Below are positions 1 to 8,152 of a DNA stretch of 64,000 nucleotides, in pieces. Below the pieces are notes generated by a model. The model saw nothing but the letters and a program-made list of their open reading frames with translations, was not told the DNA's origin and ran no database searches. Both the position numbers and the translations under genes were made by a program. Numbering within the stretch: position 1 is the stretch's first letter; every line of letters starts with the position of its first letter. The DNA comes from Planctomycetaceae bacterium (lineage in GTDB: Bacteria > Planctomycetota > Planctomycetia > Planctomycetales > Planctomycetaceae), in the NCBI GenBank assembly GCA_021732995.1, contig JAKFWA010000055.1:62001-126000 (forward strand), in the 5' to 3' direction.

Positions 1-314
1 GATACCGCCCAGCCAGCAGGCATGGGAAGTTCAACGCTGCGGCGAGCGGCTCGTAACGAAAGTCGATCGAGTTCGATTGGATGCAGGTCGCGGACAACGT
101 CCGCCAGACCAGCGGTTTCAAGCCCTCGAATGGCACGCGCGCTGAGGCAGCAGCCACATACCTTGCGTCGTGGAAACGCTTTGCGTTCGACCAGCAACAC
201 GTCACAACCAGCCCGCGCCAACTCGCGCGCGACGATCGATCCAGTGACGCCAGCTCCGATCACCACAACGTCGCGTGTTTGGTGCTCATGGCCGTCTGCG
301 AGCGGTCCGATCAT
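1..314 (-). CDS. FAD-dependent oxidoreductase, geranylgeranyl reductase-like (partial, 3' end off window)
   Basis: The first 104 residues are visible. After a short leader comes a dinucleotide-binding fold: VVVIGAGVTGS, then an acidic strand end (LLVER) and the FPRRKVCGCCLS segment. This pattern is typical of flavin-dependent monooxygenases and geranylgeranyl reductase-family enzymes, which use FAD to oxidise or reduce lipid, prenyl or polyketide substrates. The ATG (314-312) overlaps the TGA of the upstream methyltransferase (313-311) as ATGA, so translation is probably coupled. With two methyltransferases in the same operon, a small tailoring pathway for an aromatic or isoprenoid lipid is likely, but the substrate cannot be read from this fragment. 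Confidence 0.8.
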   Translation of the reverse strand, partial: MIGPLADGHEHQTRDVVVIGAGVTGSIVARELARAGCDVLLVERKAFPRRKVCGCCLSARAIRGLETAGLADVVRDLHPIELDRLSLRAARRSVELPMPAGWAV

Positions 315-1027
315 GATCGGCTCCATGAGAGCAGGAAACGCCACGGCCAGTGTGTCTCGATGCGGGCTCCCTGCAGACCGGCAGCGTCGGCCATTGCTTT
401 GGCTTCGCTCACAGTGAAAGCGCCAGCAACAGACAAGGGGCCATCGACATGCACGACGTGCGAACGAGTAAGCAGTTGGGTACCGAACATCGCAGCAGCG
501 TAACCCACGCGACTGCGGATCAGGTCATTAATCAGTACCAGTTGGCGAGTTGCCGCAGCCATTTTTTTCATCACCTGAACGGCATCGACGTCGTCGAGAT
601 GATGCAGGAACAGCGAGCAGATGACGGCGTCGAAATCCTGCGGCAGGGGTTCATCCAGAATGTTGAGCTGCATGAACTCAACACTCGCCCCAATTCGAAC
701 GGCTTGCTCTCTGGCGACATCCAGCGCGGTCGAACTGATGTCCGCTCCCGTTAACTTCACAGGCAATCCGCTGCGTTGCGCGCGGAGGCCGAGAGCGACC
801 GTAACATCGCCACCCCCGCAGGCCAGATCCAGAACTCGCAGCTCGCTTCCGGAAGATTGAGCCTTGAGTGCCGCTCGCCGCAAACTGGGCCAGAAGATGG
901 CCGCGCTGCGACTCCAGCGGTTGATACGCGCGAGCCCCTTGAGAGCCTGTCGATGCTGATGTTCATCAAGGCCGGGCTGGTCCATCAGTTCCGGCTCGCG
1001 CCGGCGCGTAGCGAGGAAATCGAGCAT
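311..1027 (-). CDS. class I SAM-dependent methyltransferase
   Basis: A 238-residue protein with a Rossmann-type methyltransferase core. Motif I is VLDLACGGGDVT near residue 65, followed by an acidic strand end (TGADIS) that would hold the ribose of SAM, and by motif IV-like CSLFLHHLDD. It methylates an unidentified small molecule in the cytoplasm. The N-terminal helical part (residues 1-55) is charged and may form a substrate lid. It lies 54 bp after another methyltransferase and overlaps the following FAD oxidoreductase by 4 bp, so all three are probably one transcription unit. In other planctomycetes such groups often sit with polyketide or quinone tailoring genes; that assignment here is inference. 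Confidence 0.85.
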   Translation of the reverse strand: MLDFLATRRREPELMDQPGLDEHQHRQALKGLARINRWSRSAAIFWPSLRRAALKAQSSGSELRVLDLACGGGDVTVALGLRAQRSGLPVKLTGADISSTALDVAREQAVRIGASVEFMQLNILDEPLPQDFDAVICSLFLHHLDDVDAVQVMKKMAAATRQLVLINDLIRSRVGYAAAMFGTQLLTRSHVVHVDGPLSVAGAFTVSEAKAMADAAGLQGARIETHWPWRFLLSWSRS

Positions 1028-1081
1028 GGAATCGATCAGAGCTGTGGCGTTGTGTCACTAAAAAACTGCGGAGACCTACCG

Positions 1082-1915
1082 TCATGGCCGCCGACCAATA
1101 AAGCAACCGTAGCTCATCGCGCCCGAGCGATAAGCTTCCAGAATCGTCGAGAAATCATCGAGGAACCGGGTGGTCTGTCGATCAATCAGTCTGGCCAACC
1201 AGCGGACGCGCGTTTGTTCGACGCGACGTCGGCAGATGCTCCAGGTTTCTGCCACTTGAGGTGTCCAATCCTGGACTGGCTCGACCTCGAGGCCTGCGGA
1301 GTTCATCCACTCCACATAGTCCTGAGCGTTTCCCAACGACGGACATAAAAAGCCCTCGCAGACTTTGCGGACCTGCTCCGCCCCGCCGGGCTCCGTCGCA
1401 CGAGGTCCAGCCAGCCACGCGCAGATCGCCATGCGACCCCCTGGACGCAACCATTTGGCAGCCCGGTGGAAGAAGGCGGCTTTGTCGAAGAGATGCTCTG
1501 TGCATTCAATGCTCCAGACCACGTCGACTGACTCAGGTTGAAACTGAGCCACCTCTGCGTCGAGCCGTTTGAATGTTGTGTGCTGAGAAACACCATCCAG
1601 CCGAGCGGCCACGGACGCCCATAATCGCTGCACCGGACTGAGTGTGATTCCCATGACTTCTGCACCAAACTGCTTTGCGAGGCGAATCGACGAACCGCCC
1701 ATGCCGCAACCAACGTCAATCACTCGATCTCCCGGTTGGATGCCAGCCAGTTCGGCCAGCGTATCGGTCAAATTCAGTTGAGCGACGTCGGGAGCCTCAT
1801 CAGCTTTCCATAACCCATGATGAATGTGGCGGCCCCAGAGCAGGCGATAGAACAGAGTCGACAGGTCGTAATGAAACTGAATGTCCGGTTTGGACACTGT
1901 GGTGACGCTGATCAT
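1082..1915 (-). CDS. SAM-dependent methyltransferase, tocopherol/sterol methyltransferase-like
   Basis: A 277-residue class I methyltransferase. It opens with a HYD...FYRLLWGRHIHHGLW segment, which is characteristic of the gamma-tocopherol, sarcosine and mycolic-type C/O/N-methyltransferase group. Motif I is VIDVGCGMGGSS near residue 65, and GITLSPVQ follows it. The ATG is preceded by GGAGTG at a suitable distance (in GGAGTGCTGCCTCC), which supports this start. It is the first gene of the minus-strand operon that continues with a second methyltransferase and an FAD oxidoreductase. The family suggests methylation of a ring or lipid head group; the substrate is unknown. Confidence 0.85.
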   Translation of the reverse strand: MISVTTVSKPDIQFHYDLSTLFYRLLWGRHIHHGLWKADEAPDVAQLNLTDTLAELAGIQPGDRVIDVGCGMGGSSIRLAKQFGAEVMGITLSPVQRLWASVAARLDGVSQHTTFKRLDAEVAQFQPESVDVVWSIECTEHLFDKAAFFHRAAKWLRPGGRMAICAWLAGPRATEPGGAEQVRKVCEGFLCPSLGNAQDYVEWMNSAGLEVEPVQDWTPQVAETWSICRRRVEQTRVRWLARLIDRQTTRFLDDFSTILEAYRSGAMSYGCFIGRRP

Positions 1916-2271
1916 GGAGGCAGCACTCCTTGAAAAATGAGGCCGCTCACCACGATGTCACATGGATCGTGAATCGACTGGCGCCGGCGATCACCGTGAC
2001 GCACCCAATCCGAAACATAACGGACCTGAATGGTCATAGGCAGAACCGAATCGGCACCGCACTGAGAATGTCATGCCACAGAAGTCGCCCGTCAGAATTT
2101 CCGGCTCGAGCCTTTGATCAAGCGGCCGTGTTGTTCAACTTCGCGCACGAAGTCGAGCATCCACCGCGATGCCAAAGCCATCGAGACCATGAACTCGTGG
2201 GACAATCTTCGAACCTGTAGCATCGAAGTCTGACGTGTTTTGAGTGCACAGAGATTGAAGACAAACTCTCT
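1916..2271. other. intergenic region between divergent genes
   Basis: This gap of about 356 bp separates a minus-strand methyltransferase operon from thymidine kinase on the plus strand, so it should hold both promoters. Short open frames exist on both strands, but none has a convincing ribosome-binding site or recognisable protein. I see no repeat or hairpin of note. Confidence 0.5.
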
Positions 2272-2883
2272 ATGGCGAAGCTGTATTTTTACTACTCGAC
2301 AATGAACGCCGGGAAATCCACGACGCTCCTGCAGTCGAGCTACAACTATCAGGAGCGCGGCATGAATACGCTCATCCTGACTCCGCTGCTCGATCACCGC
2401 TTTGGCATCGGAAAGGTGACTTCGCGAATTGGCCTCGCCTCTGATGCCATCACGTTCGACCAGGCACAGAACGTGGCCGAGATCGTGGAACGTCAGTTAC
2501 GTGAGCGAACGCTGCATTGCGTGCTGGTCGACGAGGCTCAATTTCTCACTCGCGTGCAGGTGCAGCAACTGACCGACGTGGTCGATCGGCTCGACATCCC
2601 CGTGCTGGCCTACGGGCTGCGGACAGACTTTCAGGGCAACCTGTTTGAGGGCAGCCAGTGGCTGCTGGCCTGGGCGGACAATCTGGAGGAGATCAAAACA
2701 ATCTGCCATTGCGGCCGCAAAGCGACGATGGTGCTGCGGCTGGATGACAAAGGCAGGCCGGTTCGCGATGGTGAGCAGATCAAAATTGGCGGCAATGAAC
2801 GCTATCTGTCCGTCTGCCGCCAGCATTTCAAAGCGGGCATCGCCTCGCGACAATCCGCAGAACTTCCGTTTGATGAGTTGTGA
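2272..2883 (+). CDS. tdk: thymidine kinase (type II)
   Basis: This 203-residue enzyme phosphorylates thymidine to dTMP with ATP in the pyrimidine salvage pathway. The N-terminus carries the P-loop STMNAGKST at residues 9-17. A Walker B-like VLVDEAQFL near residue 86 supplies the catalytic glutamate. The zinc-binding lasso is recognisable from the Cys residues in ICHCGRK and LSVCRQH. The length matches the bacterial type II family (about 190-205 residues). The gene stands alone, upstream of a secreted protein gene 75 bp away. The assignment is firm. Confidence 0.96.
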   Translation: MAKLYFYYSTMNAGKSTTLLQSSYNYQERGMNTLILTPLLDHRFGIGKVTSRIGLASDAITFDQAQNVAEIVERQLRERTLHCVLVDEAQFLTRVQVQQLTDVVDRLDIPVLAYGLRTDFQGNLFEGSQWLLAWADNLEEIKTICHCGRKATMVLRLDDKGRPVRDGEQIKIGGNERYLSVCRQHFKAGIASRQSAELPFDEL

Positions 2884-2958
2884 TTCGGTGCCCATCATTT
2901 CCAATGCGTGCGTCGTTTGCAGCGGAGTTCCACGTCCTTTTGCCAGGAGGCCATTCGC

Positions 2959-3516
2959 ATGTTCTCATTTCGCGCTCGATGTTTCTGGAGTTTGACCGCG
3001 CTGCTGTGCGCCGTGTCATCGGTCGCCCTGGCCGATGTGGTCTCCGGACCAACCGCCGGTTCCAAACCAGAAGCGTTCAAGGTGGCGATCGCTACGGGCG
3101 ATGACGCCGGCAAGGAAGTCGATCTGGTTGAACAACGCAAAGACAAGCCGCAAATCCTGGTCTTTATCCCGGCAGACAAATGGGACCGTCCGATGGCTCG
3201 CTACTTGAAGACGCTGGATACGGAACTGTCGGAGAAGCGGCCTGACCTGCGAGTCGTGGCGATCTGGCTGACGGACGATGCCAACAAGTCGAAGGAATAC
3301 CTGCCGAAGGCCGACCAGTCCTTGAAGTTCAAGCAAACGACGCTGGGTGTCTACGAGAAAGACAAGAACGGCCCGAACACCTGGGGCATCAACTCCGATG
3401 CGCACCTGACCGCTATCAGCATGAGCGGCAAGGTAGCGGACTTCAGCGTGGGCTATCGATCACTCAACGAAACCGACGTGCCCGACCTGCTGAAGAAGCT
3501 GAAGCCCGCGAAGTAG
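2959..3516 (+). CDS. secreted protein, thioredoxin-fold-like
   Basis: A 185-residue protein with a classical signal peptide (charged MFSFRAR, hydrophobic core, cleavage near ALA-DV), so it is exported. The ATG was chosen because CCAGGAGGCC lies 7 bp upstream and the signal peptide begins there, although the frame is open further upstream. The mature part has the strand-helix pattern of a redoxin (KPQILVFIPADKWDRPM, then LRVVAIWLTDD), but it has no CxxC pair, so it is unlikely to be a disulfide oxidoreductase. I do not recognise a named family. A strong inverted repeat lies directly downstream. Confidence 0.8.
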   Translation: MFSFRARCFWSLTALLCAVSSVALADVVSGPTAGSKPEAFKVAIATGDDAGKEVDLVEQRKDKPQILVFIPADKWDRPMARYLKTLDTELSEKRPDLRVVAIWLTDDANKSKEYLPKADQSLKFKQTTLGVYEKDKNGPNTWGINSDAHLTAISMSGKVADFSVGYRSLNETDVPDLLKKLKPAK

Positions 3517-3536
3517 GGGCGAGGAGTGCAGTTGTT

Positions 3537-3592
3537 GTAGGGCGGACGATCCTGTCCGCCAGCGTTCCGGCGGACAGGATTGTCCGCCCTAC
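3537..3592. repeat. intergenic inverted repeat, family A (full-length copy)
   Basis: Two 24-bp arms (3537-3560 and 3569-3592) pair with one or two mismatches around an 8-bp loop. Each arm is itself near-palindromic (GGCGGACGATCCTGTCCGCC). Related copies occur at 6850, 15012 and 50678 in this window, each outside genes. It could act as a terminator for the gene ending at 3516, but the repetition suggests a dispersed element. Confidence 0.85.
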
Positions 3593-3627
3593 CAGGAAAT
3601 CTTGCGGCGTTGCCGCGTTGAAAGGGA

Positions 3628-4791
3628 GTGATGATGCGATACGCCGTGGTTGTGGACGCCGTGCGAACGCCGATCGCGAAGGCTTCTCCCGAGACGGGTT
3701 ACTTTCGCGACGTCCGAGCGGACGAACTCTCAGCGGGCATCATGCGGGCACTGGTGGAACGCACCGGCATTGATCCTCAGCTCATCGAAGACATTCGCTG
3801 GGGCTGCGTACAGCAGCAGGGCGAGCAGGGTTATGACGTCGCTCGTATCGCGTCGCTGATCGCGGATCTGCCGATTGAAGTCGGCGGAGTAACCATCAAC
3901 CGCAACTGTGCGTCAGGCCTGACGGCGATCTGCGACTGCGCGATGAGCATTGCTGCCGGTTGTGAAGACATTCAGATCGCGGGCGGTGTCGAGCACATGG
4001 ATCACATCCCCGCGTTGAAGGATTACGACCCGTCGCCGAGCCTGTTTCGCAAGCACAGCGAAGCCATCATGAACATGGGCCTGACGGCGGAATACCTCGC
4101 GATGAAGTATCAGGTTCCGCGTCAGAAGCAGGATGAATTTGCCGCCCGCAGCCATCAGCTTGCGGCGGCGGCAACTGCTCAAGGAGCGTTCGCGAAGGAG
4201 ATCGCTCCGACATGGGGCCGCAACGAGGCCGGTCAGAAGTCGTTAGTGAGCGTCGATCAAGGTATTCGAGCGGACACAACGGCCGAGGCCCTCGCGAAGC
4301 TGCCGCCCGCGTTCAATCCGGCGGGCGGTTCGGTCACGGCTGGTAACAGCTCGCAGCTCAGTGTTGGAGCCGCGGCGTTGCTGGTGATGTCTGAAGAGAA
4401 GGCGAAGGAACTTGGCTTCAAGCCGCTGGCTCGTATTCGAGCGATGGCAGTCACCGGTGTCGCTCCCGAAGAAATGGGCATTGGCCCGGTGCCTGCAATT
4501 CACAAAGTGATGAAGCGCGCCGGACTCTCTTTGAAGGACATGGACTGCATCGAGATCAATGAAGCGTTCGCCGTGCAGGTGCTGTCGGTGTTGAAGCTGC
4601 TCGGCATTAACGAAGAGAAGGTCAACACGCGCGGGGGCGCCGTAGCACTCGGTCACCCGCTGGGCGCCAGCGGAGCACGCGTCGCCGTGACGTTGCTGCA
4701 TCGCATGCGTGACACCGGAGCAAAGTACGGACTCGCGTCTTTGTGCGTCGGCCAAGGCCAAGGCGTCGCGACGATCTTTGAAGCCGTGTAA
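3628..4791 (+). CDS. fadA: acetyl-CoA acyltransferase (thiolase)
   Basis: A 387-residue thiolase. It cleaves 3-ketoacyl-CoA with CoA to acetyl-CoA and a shortened acyl-CoA, or runs in reverse to condense acyl units. The nucleophilic Cys is in NRNCASGL (about residue 94). The general-base His is in GHPLGASGAR (about 343) and the second Cys in CVGQGQG (about 373). NEAF is also present. The start is ambiguous among GTG 3628, ATG 3631 and ATG 3634, which are consecutive; GGGAG precedes them. No other beta-oxidation gene is next to it. FadA-type degradation is the most likely role, but acetoacetyl-CoA synthesis cannot be excluded. Confidence 0.93.
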   Translation: MMMRYAVVVDAVRTPIAKASPETGYFRDVRADELSAGIMRALVERTGIDPQLIEDIRWGCVQQQGEQGYDVARIASLIADLPIEVGGVTINRNCASGLTAICDCAMSIAAGCEDIQIAGGVEHMDHIPALKDYDPSPSLFRKHSEAIMNMGLTAEYLAMKYQVPRQKQDEFAARSHQLAAAATAQGAFAKEIAPTWGRNEAGQKSLVSVDQGIRADTTAEALAKLPPAFNPAGGSVTAGNSSQLSVGAAALLVMSEEKAKELGFKPLARIRAMAVTGVAPEEMGIGPVPAIHKVMKRAGLSLKDMDCIEINEAFAVQVLSVLKLLGINEEKVNTRGGAVALGHPLGASGARVAVTLLHRMRDTGAKYGLASLCVGQGQGVATIFEAV

Positions 4792-4834
4792 CGAAGTACA
4801 TGGAAAGATGATTGGTCTGCCATTCGCCTGATCC

Positions 4835-4906
4835 CATTCGTTTGTCTCACTGACAAGTTGCAACTCCGAGCCGTTGTAATGTCAGACGAATGGGGACAAA
4901 CGAATG
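4835..4906. repeat. intergenic inverted repeat (CATTCGTTTGTC type)
   Basis: Perfect 12-bp arms CATTCGTTTGTC (4835-4846) and GACAAACGAATG (4895-4906) flank an inner pair CTGACA/TGTCAG, so this stretch can form a large cruciform or RNA hairpin. It lies 43 bp after the thiolase gene. There is no T-run, so it is not a standard intrinsic terminator. Confidence 0.65.
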
Positions 4907-4960
4907 ACGCATCGCTGGTTTATCGCGTCTGAAGTCGCCTTGTAGAGAGGCCGGTTTGCG

Positions 4961-5332
4961 ATGGGTTGGGACGCAGATGCTGTCTATGGCGGTAGGCCGT
5001 TTGACTACGTTGACCCGGAGCAGGATCCGAGTGCCGCGAGAGCGTTCTACGCAGCATCAGATGAAGCAGTGGCGTTGGCAGGTGGTGTCGATAGTTTCCT
5101 GGTTCATGGTGGACTCGACGTTTCATCCTGCGTAGAGGTGCTAGCCCGACTCTCTGGTGAAACAAATCGTCAGGCAGTGTGGGACGTCGAAAGAACTCGC
5201 GAGCTCAACAATTCAATTCAGTGGCCTGATCTCACGACACTACCTGAGACAGAGCATTGGCACGTTGCTTCAGCGCGGGCGTTTTTGCGAGTCTGTGCCG
5301 AGCAAGGCTACGGGATCCAGTTTGATCCCTAG
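4961..5332 (+). CDS. hypothetical protein, 123 residues
   Basis: I do not recognise this acidic soluble protein. It has no signal peptide, membrane segment or metal motif. The sequence is rich in Asp, Glu, Ala and Trp (for example DVERTRELN and HWHVASARAFLRVCAEQ) and looks like a small all-alpha domain. The ATG has AGAGAGG about 10 bp upstream, and codon use resembles its neighbours, which supports a real gene. It stands alone between the thiolase and a DUF1501 gene. Confidence 0.6.
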   Translation: MGWDADAVYGGRPFDYVDPEQDPSAARAFYAASDEAVALAGGVDSFLVHGGLDVSSCVEVLARLSGETNRQAVWDVERTRELNNSIQWPDLTTLPETEHWHVASARAFLRVCAEQGYGIQFDP

Positions 5333-5489
5333 GGGCGTAGTAGCGCCCATCAAATGATTCACCTCAGCTCGCGATCATTCGCTGGTGCCTGAATTGAAAC
5401 TCGGACGTGCAGAGCAAGGCAATCTGTCGATACCCTACTCCAGCGCTACGAACTTCATGCGTTGAGCCTCCCTTGAGCGAGAGCCCGTC

Positions 5490-6842
5490 ATGTTGAAACT
5501 TCGAGGCAATTTGCTGGACGTTTCGAGTCCTCTCAGCCGTCGCGGCTTTCTGTCGCTCGGGACGCTGGCCCCCTTGGGCATCAGCCTGGGACACGCGCTG
5601 TCGACTCGTTCGGCACATGCCGCTGACACTCCGCCGAAGACGTCGGCCATCATGTTCTTCATGGCTGGCGGTCCTTCGCATATTGATACGTATGACATGA
5701 AGCCGGATCAGCCCGCCGAGATCCGCGGTCCGTTCGGCAGCATTGGAACGACTCTGCCCGGCTTGGATGTCTGCGACTTGATGCCGCAGCACGCAACCAT
5801 CGCGGACAAGCTGGCCGTGATTCGTTCCATCACTCATGACCTGTCGGTGCACGACGACGCGACGCATTGGGTGCAGACCGGTTATCCGTTGCTCAATGCC
5901 CGGCAACGCGGCCAGCAGAATCCCAGCCAGGGATCGGTGGTGTCGTATGTGCGAGGCTCGAATGCTCAGGGTATGCCAGCCTATGCCTGCATCCCTGAGG
6001 ACTACCGGCGGCACGCGGGTTTCTATGAGCATGCGGCGTTCTTGAGTTCTCGCCACAACGCGGTGGATGCCGGAGGCGATCCAACACTGGGCAACTATCG
6101 CCTGCCGGACTTTCTGCCGCCGAAGGAACTCACCCTGCCGCGAGTCGAGAACCGCCGCGATTTGCTGGGGCAGATGGATAGCCTCTATCGCAGCGTCAAT
6201 GCTGAGCGACCCGTCGTCGAAATGGACTCTGTGCAACGTCAGGCGTTTGAGTTGGTGTGCGGATCGAAGGCGCGCGACGCGTTTGACCTCACGCGCGAAC
6301 CAGCGGCGTTAAGAGATCGCTACGGCCGTCATGCCTCCGGTCAGTCAGCGCTGCTGGCGCGTCGACTGGTTGAGGCGGGAGTGACCTATGTCACCATCAA
6401 TCTCTACGAGAAAGATGTGGATTGGTGGGACGACCACTACACTATCGAGAAGAACCTGCGGAAGCGATTGCCACAATACGATCAGGCCTTGGCCGCGCTG
6501 ATTGAAGACATCTATTCGCGCGGTCTGAACGATCGAGTGCTGATCGGCGCGTTTGGAGAATTTGGTCGCGCTCCGCGAGTCGACCAACACGCCGGTCGCG
6601 GTCACTGGCCGCGAGCGATGCATGCGGTTCTCAGCGGCGCGGGCATCAAGACTGGGCAGATCATCGGCTCGACCACGAAAGACGGCGGCGAACCCGCCGA
6701 TCGAGCAATGGGTCCCGGCGATCTACTGGCGACGATCTATCATGTGCTCGGCATCGACCCGCATCACATGCTTCCCGACCGCCAGAACCGCCCCGTCAGC
6801 GCCATCGCCAGCGGCCAGCCGATTCGGGAATTGGTCGGTTAG
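5490..6842 (+). CDS. DUF1501 family protein, Tat-exported
   Basis: A 450-residue protein of the DUF1501 family, which shares the alkaline-phosphatase/sulfatase fold and is expanded in planctomycetes. The N-terminus has a twin-arginine signal (SRRGFLSLG near residues 17-25) followed by a hydrophobic stretch and a cleavage site after AHA. Family hallmarks are FFMAGGPSHIDTYDMKP, an LVEAGVTYVTIN segment, GAFGEFGRAPRV and GRGHWP near the C-terminus, where His and Asp probably bind metal. Its substrate is unknown; many homologues pair with cytochrome or DUF1549 proteins, but none is adjacent here. A paralogue lies at 13561-14979. Confidence 0.92.
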   Translation: MLKLRGNLLDVSSPLSRRGFLSLGTLAPLGISLGHALSTRSAHAADTPPKTSAIMFFMAGGPSHIDTYDMKPDQPAEIRGPFGSIGTTLPGLDVCDLMPQHATIADKLAVIRSITHDLSVHDDATHWVQTGYPLLNARQRGQQNPSQGSVVSYVRGSNAQGMPAYACIPEDYRRHAGFYEHAAFLSSRHNAVDAGGDPTLGNYRLPDFLPPKELTLPRVENRRDLLGQMDSLYRSVNAERPVVEMDSVQRQAFELVCGSKARDAFDLTREPAALRDRYGRHASGQSALLARRLVEAGVTYVTINLYEKDVDWWDDHYTIEKNLRKRLPQYDQALAALIEDIYSRGLNDRVLIGAFGEFGRAPRVDQHAGRGHWPRAMHAVLSGAGIKTGQIIGSTTKDGGEPADRAMGPGDLLATIYHVLGIDPHHMLPDRQNRPVSAIASGQPIRELVG

Positions 6843-6849
6843 GTTCGTT

Positions 6850-6894
6850 GTAGGGCGGACAATCCTGTCCGCCGCCGGACAAGATGTCCGACCT
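6850..6894. repeat. intergenic inverted repeat, family A
   Basis: A TAGGGCGGACAATCCTGTCC unit begins 7 bp after the DUF1501 stop and is followed by a shorter GCCGGACAAGATGTCCGAC hairpin. It matches the copies at 3537, 15012 and 50678. The double hairpin may end transcription of the gene before it. Confidence 0.8.
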
Positions 6895-6903
6895 GCTTCA
6901 CAG

Positions 6904-6935
6904 CCGAGGCGGCTCGGCAGGAGCCTCGCCCTCCC
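6904..6935. repeat. intergenic repeat, family B (half copy)
   Basis: CGGCTCGGCAGGAGCCTCGC followed by CCTCCC is the same sequence as one arm of the 26-bp inverted repeat at 35769-35836. Here only one arm is present, squeezed between a family A repeat and the 3' end of the HD-domain gene. Confidence 0.75.
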
Positions 6936-6944
6936 AAGGCAGTT

Positions 6945-7553
6945 CTACGGCCACAGTGCGTCGATGCGATGCCGGCAGGCGGCGGCGAGACGCTGCAGAC
7001 GCGGGTCGGAAGCATTGTCGGCCAGCTTCAGCGATTCGTTGTAGTACCAGTTGATGTCGTCCTTGCTGGCGTTGAACCGCGACCACAACTCCGAACCGTC
7101 AGCGAGGTCCACCAGCATCGACGTGAGATTGTGATACTTGTCGGCCAGCACGATCGCTTTGGCACCGGGCGGAGCGGTCTGCAGTCGCGCCAGATGCTCC
7201 CGCTTCCGGGCGTTCCACGGCAGCTTTTCGCCGTTGTTGCTGGCTTTGACTTCGCTGGTCGCGAGCACCAGTTCCACCACGGCGGCGGGGAACTCCGCCC
7301 GACAGCTTTCGATTGTGTAGCTGGTGTCCTCAATCACATCGTGCAGCAATGCAGCCGCGAGTATTTCAGGCTCAAAGTACCCGGCTTGAGAAAGCACGAG
7401 CGCGACACTCGCGGGGTGAGCGAGGTACGGCACCGGCGATGCCTTGCGCTGCTGATCCCGGTGCGAGATCGCCGCAATCCGCATGGCTCGTTCCATCAGG
7501 TCCGGGAAGAGTTCGTTCACGATCAGCTCTCTCCATGAATACTTCAGGGGCAT
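6945..7553 (-). CDS. HD-domain hydrolase, small (p)ppGpp hydrolase-like
   Basis: A 202-residue HD-superfamily phosphohydrolase resembling the N-terminal hydrolase half of SpoT and the single-domain SAH/Mesh1 proteins. The sequence shows the helix AMRIAAISHRDQ, the YLAHPASVA segment, and the HD pair in AALLHDVIED. A downstream Asp in KYHNLTSML...LAD completes the expected metal site. It probably removes pyrophosphate from (p)ppGpp or a related nucleotide in the cytoplasm; no synthetase is nearby. ATG 7553 was taken, but an internal ATG at 7496 (MERAMRIAA) would also give a normal N-terminus. Confidence 0.8.
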   Translation of the reverse strand: MPLKYSWRELIVNELFPDLMERAMRIAAISHRDQQRKASPVPYLAHPASVALVLSQAGYFEPEILAAALLHDVIEDTSYTIESCRAEFPAAVVELVLATSEVKASNNGEKLPWNARKREHLARLQTAPPGAKAIVLADKYHNLTSMLVDLADGSELWSRFNASKDDINWYYNESLKLADNASDPRLQRLAAACRHRIDALWP

Positions 7554-8152
7554 CGCCGCCCAACGGATGGGGAGTTCGAATCCTACGCATTAGTGCAAGC
7601 GGGAGCGACTCGTGCGGACACGACGAGTCCAGTCTTGGCTGGCACCAGCGCTAGCCTCTCCGCATCCTTCTTCCGTCATCGATTTGCATCCCTTAAGTGC
7701 AACTTAAGGTGCTTGAGATTCTGATGTTGCGTTCGAAGAGTTCGAGCCCTGAGTAGAGCGAAGGATCGCGCGGGAACTGCGGGTCACCGCAGTCGCTCGG
7801 TGAGCGAAATCATCAGGCCGGACTCGATACGTGCTTTTGGATGCAGTTGACTTGTTTGCGTGATGTTTCGGCAACCAGCCAATCCTAACTTCCCCGAATC
7901 GATGCGGCCGAATCCAGACACCACTGGTGCGAGTGCTTGGGTGGTTTTAAGCGACGTCCGTCCTGCATTGGATTCCCGATGCGCCCGGACTCGGATGGAA
8001 CTAGTCCCGCGAATGCGGTCTCGAACTGTTGGTTGCGACCTTTCCTGACACGAGTGACACTAGCGTTTTAGCCCGCCGGGCATCTTCCTTCGCGGCACTT
8101 CTTGCTCCCGAACCCGGCATGAGAGATCAAATCAGTAAGCAGAGGACAAAGA
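7554..8152. other. intergenic region, about 600 bp
   Basis: This gap lies between a minus-strand HD hydrolase gene and a plus-strand DUF1559 gene, so it should contain both promoters. A short plus-strand frame at 7860-8048 has no recognisable product or ribosome-binding site. I found no tRNA; one T-loop-like string near 7575 does not fold. Only the AGAGGACAAAGA ribosome-binding site at the right edge is clear. Confidence 0.5.

Noticed and set aside
1930-2220. Possible 96-codon gene before thymidine kinase
   Set aside because: No ribosome-binding site or family likeness, and the composition looks non-coding.
3628-4791. Thiolase as the OleA partner of the OleC-like ligase
   Set aside because: It has classical FadA-type Cys/His/Cys motifs rather than the OleA pattern, and it is 35 kb away.
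7554-7640. Possible tRNA because of a GTTCGAATCC string near 7575
   Set aside because: The T-stem does not pair well (A-C and G-A mismatches), and no acceptor or anticodon stem could be found.
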